NCBI RefSeq assembly: GCF_000019165.1
Contig: NC_010337.2
Span: 1,047,001-1,111,000, forward strand
Direction of reading: 5' to 3'
Origin: Heliomicrobium modesticaldum Ice1
GTDB taxonomy: Bacteria; Bacillota; Desulfitobacteriia; Heliobacteriales; Heliobacteriaceae
Length of the DNA: 64,000 bases
Of this stretch, positions 14,859 to 22,242 are shown piece after piece (position 1 is the first letter of the stretch; each line of letters begins with the position of its first letter). The notes below the pieces were generated by a model. It saw only the letters and a program-made list of their open reading frames with translations, did not search any database and was not told the DNA's origin. A program made the translations under genes and the position numbers.

Positions 14859-16220
14859 CTAGGCAGTAGATAAGCCCCACTCCCAGACCCAACGATATAG
14901 ATGTAAAGATACCCACCTCGTCGCTTCGCGCATCTCATCAATGAGATATCGAAGCGGCACATCTCGATGACGAGAGGCAGGGAGGTGGTGAAAGAAAAAC
15001 AATCGCTTAAGATTAAAAGCCAGCACTTGAAATCCGATCATCGCTTTGATCGCCACCGAATCGTGCACGAAGCAGTGGTCCAAGGCGTTGAACGTCTTAA
15101 GGTTGCGAAATCCAATATTCTCAATATCCCAACGAGCGGCGGCAATTTGTGCGATCGTCTGGGTATCCGCTTTTTCGGATGAGCATGTGGTTGCTATCCA
15201 GCGCTCCACCACATCAGTGACAAAGACTTCTTTGTTTGCTTCGATGACTGTCTTGTTGGTATGACGAATGATTTTTACGATTCGCATGGGCACGCGAACT
15301 TGCGGCCATTGTGCCAATCCCTCTTCGTCCCAAGCTTGAACGTAAACGGTATTCCCTTTTCCATCTCTTTCTTCCCAAGTGGAGTCCGGAAGCCGGTTCG
15401 CAAAGCAGGCATTTGCCTCTTTCATTATCCGTCGACGTTCTTCTTTCATGCGAACAACTACATGAGCGCCTGCATCCAGAGCGGCATGAATGACGGGTGC
15501 TTTGGCAAACAGCGCGTCTAACGTGTATACATCCGTTATTTTTCCATAGGTCTCGGCCATACGTCGGATCAATCGTTGGGCGACGGTGGTTTCTCCTTCA
15601 TCCTTGTCCACCCCATCCTGAGGCTTTCGCATTTCCCAGTCATAAATCAGGTTCGCGTTGCCGCCAACCTGTTGAGCGACTACGACCGCATGATAATAGT
15701 CGGTGGTTTTGTCGCGGTGTTCGCGCGTAAGGCATTCGGGACAACGATAGGCCTTGGTGTGGAATAACTCCACGCCATCGATGGCAGTCACTCGCCAACC
15801 ATTGATGCTTTCCTTCTGCGGGCCGCGTTGCTCCTTATATCGCTGGATCACACAGTTATGCTGCTTTCGTTGCTCTTTTAGATCCCATTTCATCAAGGCT
15901 TGTCGCACCGTATCATGTGATGGCAATCGAATGTTTTTGGGAACCAATTGACGGAATACCCCGGTTTTTTGCCAACGGTCCATCTGCTCCATACTTTCCA
16001 TACAGAAAAAGGCGCCAAAAAAAGCGACGGTAAAAATGGCTGGGGCTTTGATACGGGGTTGTTTGCGACCATCCTTTGCTTGACGGACCATCTGCGAAAA
16101 GCCATATACCTTTGAGGCGTACTGCGTAAAATGTTGAATTAGTCGGCCCGCTTTTTTTCCACCAGGTGTTCTACAAAAAATTTTCTGGACTTCTTCGAGT
16201 GGCTGTGCTACGCTTTGCAC
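14859..16220 (-). CDS. DDE transposase of an IS4/IS1634-like element
   Basis: A 453-residue transposase read leftward. Catalytic blocks are recognisable: TAIDGVELFHTK (first Asp), VYTLDALFAKAPVI (second Asp) and AARWDIENIGFRNLKTF (Glu). A zinc-ribbon-like CPECLTREH lies near residue 180. The frame is intact. Element ends were not fixed: AGGCAATCCCACCCTTT near 14829 and the inverse of GGTAACGGGAATCCTTT near 16277-16293 are weakly similar and may be the terminal repeats. It lies between the AT-rich stretch and the ATPase gene. Confidence 0.85.
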   Translation of the reverse strand: MQSVAQPLEEVQKIFCRTPGGKKAGRLIQHFTQYASKVYGFSQMVRQAKDGRKQPRIKAPAIFTVAFFGAFFCMESMEQMDRWQKTGVFRQLVPKNIRLPSHDTVRQALMKWDLKEQRKQHNCVIQRYKEQRGPQKESINGWRVTAIDGVELFHTKAYRCPECLTREHRDKTTDYYHAVVVAQQVGGNANLIYDWEMRKPQDGVDKDEGETTVAQRLIRRMAETYGKITDVYTLDALFAKAPVIHAALDAGAHVVVRMKEERRRIMKEANACFANRLPDSTWEERDGKGNTVYVQAWDEEGLAQWPQVRVPMRIVKIIRHTNKTVIEANKEVFVTDVVERWIATTCSSEKADTQTIAQIAAARWDIENIGFRNLKTFNALDHCFVHDSVAIKAMIGFQVLAFNLKRLFFFHHLPASRHRDVPLRYLIDEMREATRWVSLHLYRWVWEWGLSTA

Positions 16221-16315
16221 TGAGGATTCCCCCTTTGTTCAGTGTTTTGCTTTGCAACCACTCACTTCGACAAAGGTAACGGGAATCCTTTAAAATTTTC
16301 TGGAAATTAATCTAA

Positions 16316-17809
16316 TTACATCCATTTTCCCGTGGGAATTGTCGCGTTTTCATGACAATTCTCCAACAGCGCCTCAGACAGGGGATTAGCAGACTTTTTT
16401 ATTAAAGATGCGTGGGTTCTGCGTTCCCTAGAACTATAATTAACATTTGCAATTAACCCAAAACTATATAATAACTTTAATAATTTTTCGGAATCCAGCA
16501 TTATTTCTCCCTCATAACGAGTGTACTTGGATTTGAAATCAGTAATAGAAAAGGTATTTCTACCAAATAACCTTAAGAGTTCATAAAGCGAATCTAAACT
16601 TTTTACTTTTGGAGACAATTCATTTGCTACTTCAGATAATAACCATAATGAATATTCTTTTTCTGCATTTAGTATTGTTCGATAATCCAATCTTTTGTTT
16701 TGGTTTAATTCTTGCTGAATTTTAATACAAAATTGCATAAAATCCCTAGGTCTATGAAAAGTTCTGTGAATAATATATTTAAACACCTGTTGTGCGTTTC
16801 CGTTTTCTAATATATAAATATTTTGTTGATTAAAAAAGTAATCACTAAATGCATTGGTGTTCTCTAATTTTGGAATGCTATTTGTAATTCTTTTGTTAAT
16901 CAATTGAAGTAGGCGAGGATTATTCCAGTCTGTTCTATTAACAATAGACCAATTTAAAAAGTATTTAAATTGGTCCCATCGGGCACTTTCCGCATCGTAG
17001 TTGTTAAATGAATTGAAAATATCAGACCTTAAATATGCAATGGCTTTGACTGGTATATCCATACCTCTAAAACTTTGGTCTATGTCATATATTGTTTTAA
17101 ATAAACTAATTAGAGCCTGAAAATAACTATCTGTGTTAGTGTACGCAGTGTAGTTATCATCTAATTGGTCAAATTGAACAATGTACCTATTAATTGAATT
17201 TACCTTTAAATAAGCAACAATTGTTTCATATAACATTCTATTTACCTTGGTAATATTATCAAATCCATCTGAGTAATTAATTTGCTCGGTTTTTTCATGC
17301 ATGTGTTCACCGTGGAATTTTAATCCATTTGCTGTCTTTGATGTGCCTAGCGTAATTTGCTTATGTACATCTTTAATGTCTTTCCCAAAAACATGGTCTA
17401 CATAATTTTTTATTTGTTTAAATGCAGTATCTACAATGCTTGTTGAATCCGTAACAATTTGTTTTGCAATTTCAGATAAAATTATATTTCTCCAAATACT
17501 TTGGTATTGATTTGGTTTTGAAAAATTATCATCACTTAATTTTAACAATTTTTCAAAAGGAAATTCCTTAAAAGACAAGTTTGATACTAACGCCCCTCTG
17601 TTACTTTGTTGTGAATAGATCCAATTATAGATAGCAGATTTACCAGTTCCTTTTCTTCCAATAACAAAAAAGACATCTTTTTCAACAATATTTTCCCAAT
17701 AGTTTTCATCTAAAAAATATCGATATAAATTTTTGTCGTATAATCCATCAATGTCTCCAAAATCAATAGTTGAAAACTCCTCAGATTTTGTCCTTGAATT
17801 AACAATCAT
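16316..17809 (-). CDS. P-loop ATPase, Sll1717-like (possible defence-type cargo)
   Basis: A 497-residue protein with Walker A VIGRKGTGKSAIYNWI at about residues 48-63 and a Walker B-like strand RYIVQFDQLDDNY near 208-220, followed by a helical C-terminal half without other recognisable domains. The start resembles P-loop ATPases of the Sll1717 type, whose function is unknown. Base use is strikingly AT-rich compared with the neighbouring chromosome, pointing to horizontal transfer. The ATG at 17809 follows GGGGGA and overlaps the stop of a 39-codon upstream frame (ATGA). Surrounded by insertion sequences; a phage-defence or other conflict role is a guess from that setting and from the ATPase type only. 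Confidence 0.75.
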   Translation of the reverse strand: MIVNSRTKSEEFSTIDFGDIDGLYDKNLYRYFLDENYWENIVEKDVFFVIGRKGTGKSAIYNWIYSQQSNRGALVSNLSFKEFPFEKLLKLSDDNFSKPNQYQSIWRNIILSEIAKQIVTDSTSIVDTAFKQIKNYVDHVFGKDIKDVHKQITLGTSKTANGLKFHGEHMHEKTEQINYSDGFDNITKVNRMLYETIVAYLKVNSINRYIVQFDQLDDNYTAYTNTDSYFQALISLFKTIYDIDQSFRGMDIPVKAIAYLRSDIFNSFNNYDAESARWDQFKYFLNWSIVNRTDWNNPRLLQLINKRITNSIPKLENTNAFSDYFFNQQNIYILENGNAQQVFKYIIHRTFHRPRDFMQFCIKIQQELNQNKRLDYRTILNAEKEYSLWLLSEVANELSPKVKSLDSLYELLRLFGRNTFSITDFKSKYTRYEGEIMLDSEKLLKLLYSFGLIANVNYSSRERRTHASLIKKSANPLSEALLENCHENATIPTGKWM

Positions 17810-17925
17810 TGATATTCCCCCAAATAAATTTGTTTTCTTATAATAACATGGATTTTAATGACTTCACGTCGAATTGTGTCGATTATAATTAATTTTACTG
17901 AGCTGAATACTATTTTTATTTCCAT
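17806..17925 (-). CDS. Possible 39-residue leader ORF overlapping the ATPase start
   Basis: ATG at 17925 preceded by AGGAGG (three bases of spacing, rather short), encoding MEIKIVFSSVKL and further mostly hydrophobic and basic residues to YLGEYQ. Its TGA shares bases with the ATPase ATG (ATGA), so reading it would deliver ribosomes to the ATPase start. No similarity is recognised. It may be a genuine small protein, a translational-coupling leader, or chance in AT-rich DNA. Confidence 0.35.
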   Translation of the reverse strand: MEIKIVFSSVKLIIIDTIRREVIKIHVIIRKQIYLGEYQ

Positions 17926-17971
17926 CGACCTCCTAGTGACAATCCCCGCTCTTTTGGGTAGAATACATTTT

Positions 17972-17988
17972 GCCGGAACGGTTCCGGC
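17972..17988. promoter_or_regulatory. 17-base palindrome upstream of the ATPase unit
   Basis: GCCGGAAC-G-GTTCCGGC is a perfect inverted repeat with a one-base centre, GC-rich within AT-rich surroundings, about 50 bases upstream of the mini-ORF start. It could be an operator for the ATPase transcript or a leftover of an earlier insertion. No regulator gene is adjacent. Confidence 0.4.
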
Positions 17989-18215
17989 GACACCTGCTGG
18001 GTGCGTTGCCGATTAATGTTTTCAATCGATAAGTTTTCAGGTTCCTCGCTATTTTGTGTGGGTTGGCAATTACAGAGAGTCTGTCTAAAAACCCCCTCAA
18101 GAGAGGGCAAAAAGCAAGACGTTTTTATATGGAAATTGGTGGAATTTAAAGGGAATTCGACTCTTCGCGTCGAAGGATATAGGTACAAAGACTGTTTATA
18201 GCGAGGCGATGTACC

Positions 18216-19838
18216 TTGTTTCGATTCGATGTGGACCCCCAAGTTAGCTTTTACGACTTTGCAGCCCTCTGGGACCAACTTGTGCCTGCCGATTCCGTCT
18301 TTCGCCTGTTTCGTGAATTGGCGCCCCTATTAATACAACCGGAGGATTTTACAGGTCTCTATTGCCTTGACAACGGACGTCCCAGTCATGCGGCCCGGCA
18401 GATGACGATGGCCTGCATGTTACAGGAAATGCTGGGCGAAACAGACCGGGGGATGGAAGCACAGACACGTGTGAACATCGAGGTCAAGTTTGCGTTAGGA
18501 ATGGCCCTCGATGAACCGGGCATTGATCACGCCAATTTTGGCGTCCACCGGCAACGGCTCATCCAAAAGGAACTTGATAAGGTCTATCTCGATCGCTTTA
18601 TCCGGTTGATGTACTACCTGGGCGTTTTGACAGGGAAAGAACCTTGGATAACGGACACGACCCATGTCATAGCTCCCATCAGTGCCCCCACGACCATCGA
18701 ACTGATCCGCCAAGCCATGCGCCTGTTGGTGCGTCTTTTGGCGAAGCAATACAGTGTTCCATGGCATGCAATCCCCCATGCCCCTCGGGCGGTACGTTAC
18801 CTGGAAACAGTGACGGAAGTGAAAGAGCATAACCTGGACGATAAGGCCAAAATGGAACGGCTTGTTGAAGTGGTCAGCGAGGCTGACGAACTGCTGGCCT
18901 ACGTGGAGTCATCGGAGGCTTCGTGGAAGAAGAAGCCCGATGTCATTCATTACGCCCTTTTGCTTTGCCGTATCCTCCGTGAACGAATCATTCGGAAAGA
19001 TGATGGAACTCTTGAGATAGCCCCCGGCGGTTCTGTCAAAGATATGATAGTTTCGGCTGTAGACAGCGAAGCCCGTTTCGGTTGTAAGGGCAAGACGAAA
19101 TGGCGCGGGTATAAGATGGCCATCGTCGAAGTCGGAAATTCCGGATTTATCGCCGCCGCCGAGGCCATGAAAGCCAACGACTATGACGGCTCCAGTCTGG
19201 TGCCGTTAGCGGATCAGCTTCCCACCGATTGTGTAGAAAACCCGACGATCATTGGAGATACCCACTATGGTGCGGGCGATGACCGTGTCACCCTCAAGGA
19301 AAAAGGCATTGACGTAGTGGCGCCACTTTCACCAAAGACAAAATGTGATATCCTCGCGGGCGAGGGATTTCAAGTTTCCGAAGACCAAACACAACTGATC
19401 TGCCCGAGAGGAAAAGTCATCACCACCTATTCGGAAGTGGCAGATGGGAAGAACTTCGTGCTTCGCGCCAAGGACCATGATTGCAAGCACTGCCCTCGTT
19501 ACACGACCTGTTTTAAAGAAAAGAAACATCGGCGCACGATTTTTATTCACAACGCCTATGGTGTCATGCTCGAGGCGGCAAAGCACTCCCAAACGAAAAT
19601 CTATAAGGAACAGATGCGTCTTCGCAGCCGCATCGAAGCCAAGCAAAATGAACTGGTCAACCGTTACGGACTGCGCCGGGTTCGCCGTATCGGAAAACGA
19701 AATCTGGCTTATGCCGCCCGGCTCAGCGCGTTAGCGGCGAACTTTCAAAAACTCAACCGTCTACGAAATGATAAGAATGCAACCATGGTGTTGGAGGTGA
19801 GTGCCTTACGCGGTGTTGCTTTCAAAAAAGCCGCATAA
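18216..19838 (+). CDS. IS1182-family transposase
   Basis: A 540-residue transposase with the family layout: N-terminal RPSHAARQMTMACMLQ region, helical FALGMALDEPGIDHANFGVHR, first catalytic Asp in WITDTTHVIAP, second near IIGDTHYGAGDDR, a Cys cluster HDCKHCPRYTTCF, and a C-terminal LRSRIEAKQNELVNRYGLRR with the Glu. It starts at a TTG (18216) with GAGG nine bases upstream. The frame is intact. Confidence 0.92.
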   Translation: MFRFDVDPQVSFYDFAALWDQLVPADSVFRLFRELAPLLIQPEDFTGLYCLDNGRPSHAARQMTMACMLQEMLGETDRGMEAQTRVNIEVKFALGMALDEPGIDHANFGVHRQRLIQKELDKVYLDRFIRLMYYLGVLTGKEPWITDTTHVIAPISAPTTIELIRQAMRLLVRLLAKQYSVPWHAIPHAPRAVRYLETVTEVKEHNLDDKAKMERLVEVVSEADELLAYVESSEASWKKKPDVIHYALLLCRILRERIIRKDDGTLEIAPGGSVKDMIVSAVDSEARFGCKGKTKWRGYKMAIVEVGNSGFIAAAEAMKANDYDGSSLVPLADQLPTDCVENPTIIGDTHYGAGDDRVTLKEKGIDVVAPLSPKTKCDILAGEGFQVSEDQTQLICPRGKVITTYSEVADGKNFVLRAKDHDCKHCPRYTTCFKEKKHRRTIFIHNAYGVMLEAAKHSQTKIYKEQMRLRSRIEAKQNELVNRYGLRRVRRIGKRNLAYAARLSALAANFQKLNRLRNDKNATMVLEVSALRGVAFKKAA

Positions 19839-19857
19839 GGTGCAAGGGGGAGATCTG

Positions 19858-19886
19858 CCCTTTTTGAGGAAAATCCTCAAAAAGGG
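19858..19886 (+). terminator. Hairpin after the IS1182-type transposase
   Basis: CCCTTTTTGAGGA (19858-19870) pairs with TCCTCAAAAAGGG (19874-19886) around AAA, 20 bases after the transposase stop. There is no T run after it, but the 13-bp stem is likely to end or stabilise the transcript. Confidence 0.5.
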
Positions 19887-20012
19887 CCGGTGAGACCGAT
19901 AAAAAGACTCTAGTTTTTTGCTGTTTGTATTAAAAAATCATGCTTTTGCAAGGGCTGGCTAGGGAATTTGCTTATTTTCTAGACGGCCTCACAGAAATGA
20001 TAAAATGGAGCT

Positions 20013-21239
20013 ATGAACAACAAAGATTTATTCCAATTAGCCCTCGGCTTAACCCCACCATGGTTTGTCTCTGAAGCCCGGTTTAACGCCGAGGCCCAAG
20101 AACTTCATATTACGATCGACTTCGTACCCGGAAGCTCATTTGCTTGCCCAGCTTGTGCTGAAGCTGGCTGCAAAGCCCACGATACAAAGGAGAGATCTTG
20201 GAGACACCTGAACTTCTTTCAGCACAAGACCTTTATCCATGCATCTGTTCCTCGAACGAAATGCGACCGATGCGGGGCAGTCCGTCAGGTAACGGTGCCG
20301 TGGAGTCGGCCGGGCAGTGGATTCACCCTGCTCTTTGAGGCCTATGTGATGACACTCATGAAAGAAATGCCTGTTAAATCAGTCGCGCGAATTGTTCACG
20401 AACATGACTCTCTACTGTGGCGAATCCTCCACCACTATGTTCATAAAGCTCGCCGAAAAGAAAACCTGTCGACCGTCGAGAAAATTAGCATCGACGAGAC
20501 GGCTCGGGCGAAAGGGCATAAGTACATCTCTATGGTTATTGATGCCGACACCCGGCGAGTGATATTCGCAACAGAGGGAAAAGGCGCTGATGTACTTCCT
20601 AAGTTCAAAGAAGATTTTCAATCCCACGGGGGTTGTACAGAGAATATTACCGATGTTTGCATGGACATGTCCCCGGCCTTTATTTCCGGAGTGGAAAACC
20701 ATCTCCCGGAAGCAGCGATAACCTTTGACAAGTTCCATGTGATCAAGCTAATCAACGAAGCGGTGGACCAAGTTCGACGTGAAGAGCAAAAGACAATGCC
20801 GGAATTAAAAGGAACTCGTTATATTTGGCTTAAAAACAAAAAGAATTTAACGATGAAGCAAAAAGCGATCATGGAGGATGTGCTGACCAAACGTAACTCA
20901 AAGACCGCCAAGGCATATCAGCTTCGACTTACCTTCCAAGAAATGTACGAAAAAGATCCTATGGACGCACCGATGTTCTTTAAGAAATGGTACTTCTGGG
21001 CCACCCATAGTCGGTTAGCGCCTATGAAAGAAGTCGCAAAGACCATGAAACGACATGAGAAGGGCATCCTGCGCTGGTTTGTCTCTAACATCACAAACGG
21101 ATTACAAGAAGGAATCAATAGCTTGATTCAAGCAGCCAAGCGTAAAGCGCGCGGGTACCGCTCAGTACGCAACTTTATCTCCATTATATACCTGGTTGCG
21201 GGTGGGCTTGATATTTCCGTAGCACCGGCGAACACTTGA
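20013..21239 (+). CDS. ISL3-family transposase
   Basis: A 408-residue transposase. N-terminal zinc-binding pairs FACPACAEAGC and PRTKCDRCGA are followed by the helix-turn-helix region and the DDE core: ISIDETARAKGHKY (Asp), DVCMDMSPAFISGV (Asp) and SNITNGLQEGINSLIQAAKRKARGYRS (Glu in QEGIN). The ending RGYRSVRNFISIIYLVAGG is typical for ISL3. The frame is intact from the ATG at 20013. Confidence 0.94.
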   Translation: MNNKDLFQLALGLTPPWFVSEARFNAEAQELHITIDFVPGSSFACPACAEAGCKAHDTKERSWRHLNFFQHKTFIHASVPRTKCDRCGAVRQVTVPWSRPGSGFTLLFEAYVMTLMKEMPVKSVARIVHEHDSLLWRILHHYVHKARRKENLSTVEKISIDETARAKGHKYISMVIDADTRRVIFATEGKGADVLPKFKEDFQSHGGCTENITDVCMDMSPAFISGVENHLPEAAITFDKFHVIKLINEAVDQVRREEQKTMPELKGTRYIWLKNKKNLTMKQKAIMEDVLTKRNSKTAKAYQLRLTFQEMYEKDPMDAPMFFKKWYFWATHSRLAPMKEVAKTMKRHEKGILRWFVSNITNGLQEGINSLIQAAKRKARGYRSVRNFISIIYLVAGGLDISVAPANT

Positions 21240-21458
21240 TACAATTTTAGCAAACAAATGTTCACCCACACAAAACAGCGAAGAGCCAGTTTTCATTACG
21301 GGAGCTGGATCATGCCGGTCGCTGTCATGCCCGCTGAGACGGGACGGCAAACGCTGGCGGCGAGGCGCCCACTTGCGAGTGCAAGGTTGGAAAACGTGTC
21401 GGTGACGGCCTTTGTGGGTCTACATACCCAGCCATGGCGACCTAATAGGGATCGAAAG

Positions 21459-21493
21459 AAAACCCTGAAGCAGTTCATTCGCTTCAGGGTTTT
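21459..21493 (-). terminator. Rho-independent terminator of spoIIR
   Basis: AAAACCCTGAAGC (21459-21471) and GCTTCAGGGTTTT (21481-21493) form a 13-bp perfect stem. Read leftward the stem ends in GGGTTTT, and the spoIIR stop codon lies inside its first arm. The A/T symmetry would allow it to act in both directions. Between it and the ISL3-type element, 21296-21458 contains no recognised gene. Confidence 0.75.
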
Positions 21494-22137
21494 TCTGTTC
21501 TTGTGATCATGTCCCAGAGCTTCGAGCGGACCTCGATGTTCGGTTCGCCGCCGTTGGGACTGACCGATTCGATGGCGTATATGGCCGGGGCAGTCGCAGC
21601 GTTCTCCGAGGCAACCGTGCCGGTGCGGTCGCTGAGGCAGAGGGGCGGATAGAGGACACACCACCAGTTGGCGCCTTGTCCACCGCCGATGACCACTCGC
21701 AGGGCTTCATACTCCCCGGCAGGGGCTTTCAGGTGGCCGTAGACCTTGGCCGGAAAGTGGAAGCGGCCCACCTCAGAGGTAACGGTGTAGTCATAGCCGG
21801 CTTGCGTGATGACCGATGCGGCGCATTTTTGGATCTCATCCAGGTGCGCCAGGACCTGTTCGCGCGATTCTTCGACTGAATGGCAGTCCGCCAGCAGGGG
21901 ATCGACATAAGCCAGGATCTCGTCGCGGACTTTCAGTTTGAGCGCTTGGTCTGCCGGGTCGTCCGAGGGGGCGACCACGTGCAGGCGCAACAGCGGCAGC
22001 GGCGAAGCTTCACGGGCCTCCAAGTGCGGTAGATAGAAGGCCACTCCGCCACAAAAGGCAACGAGGAGGGTGAAAAGGGTCAGGAGCCGGAAGGCAGGAG
22101 AAAAGGGCCTTCGAGCCAAGCGGTTCTCCTCCTTCAT
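21484..22137 (-). CDS. spoIIR: Stage II sporulation protein R
   Basis: SpoIIR is a secreted forespore signal protein that triggers SpoIIGA to process pro-sigma-E in the mother cell. The 217 residues start with a basic stretch and one membrane/signal segment (FRLLTLFTLLVAFCGGVAFYL), then the conserved RLHVVAPSDDPADQALKLKV, a helical region, and GGGQGANWWCVLYPPLC, the family signature with its two Cys. I prefer the ATG at 22137 with GGATGGA upstream. The frame is open to a GTG at 22200, which lacks a good ribosome site. Leftward, monocistronic by its own terminator. Confidence 0.93.
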   Translation of the reverse strand: MKEENRLARRPFSPAFRLLTLFTLLVAFCGGVAFYLPHLEAREASPLPLLRLHVVAPSDDPADQALKLKVRDEILAYVDPLLADCHSVEESREQVLAHLDEIQKCAASVITQAGYDYTVTSEVGRFHFPAKVYGHLKAPAGEYEALRVVIGGGQGANWWCVLYPPLCLSDRTGTVASENAATAPAIYAIESVSPNGGEPNIEVRSKLWDMITRTEKP

Positions 22138-22242
22138 GGATTGGTTCCATCCAGGAGGTAGTCTTGCCGGGTCGCGCCCTTCGATAAACATCCGATTCAC
22201 TTTTCGATACGGAAGTCACTTTAATTTTTCTCAGCGTCCTTC

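Larger units (their letters stand above)
18076..19911 (+). mobile_element. IS1182-type element nested in the ISL3-type element
   Basis: Short inverted ends AGAGTCTGTCTA (from 18076) and, inward from 19911, AGAGTCTTTTTA flank a single transposase gene. On both sides the surrounding sequence belongs to the ISL3-type element. No convincing target duplication longer than AG was seen, so the exact ends are uncertain by a few bases. Confidence 0.75.
18040..21287 (+). mobile_element. ISL3-type element with 8-bp target duplication, interrupted by an IS1182-type element
   Basis: AGTTTTCA occurs at 18032-18039 and again at 21288-21295, an 8-bp target duplication as made by ISL3 elements. The left end begins GGTTCCTCGCTATTTTGTGT and the right end, read inward, begins GGCTCTTCGCTGTTTTGTGT, an imperfect inverted repeat of about 24 bases. 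The transposase is at 20013-21239. About 1.84 kb starting 36 bases inside the left end is a second element of the IS1182 type. Confidence 0.9.

Noticed and set aside
14829-16293. Exact ends of the DDE element carrying the 14859-16220 transposase
   Set aside because: The candidate terminal repeats are only weakly similar and no target duplication was found, so no mobile-element boundaries are claimed.
17972-17988. Palindrome as an SOS (LexA) box
   Set aside because: GAAC and GTTC are separated by only one base, whereas the Firmicute LexA box needs four.
21343-21375. ACGCTGGCGGCG and nearby bases resembling the start of 16S rRNA
   Set aside because: The match is limited to about 12 bases with poor agreement on both sides, and no rRNA continuation follows. 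Chance is more likely than an rRNA fragment.
21390-21458. Bases recalling a cyclic di-GMP riboswitch upstream of a rightward transcript
   Set aside because: The conserved segments are in the wrong order on both strands, and no downstream gene would be controlled.
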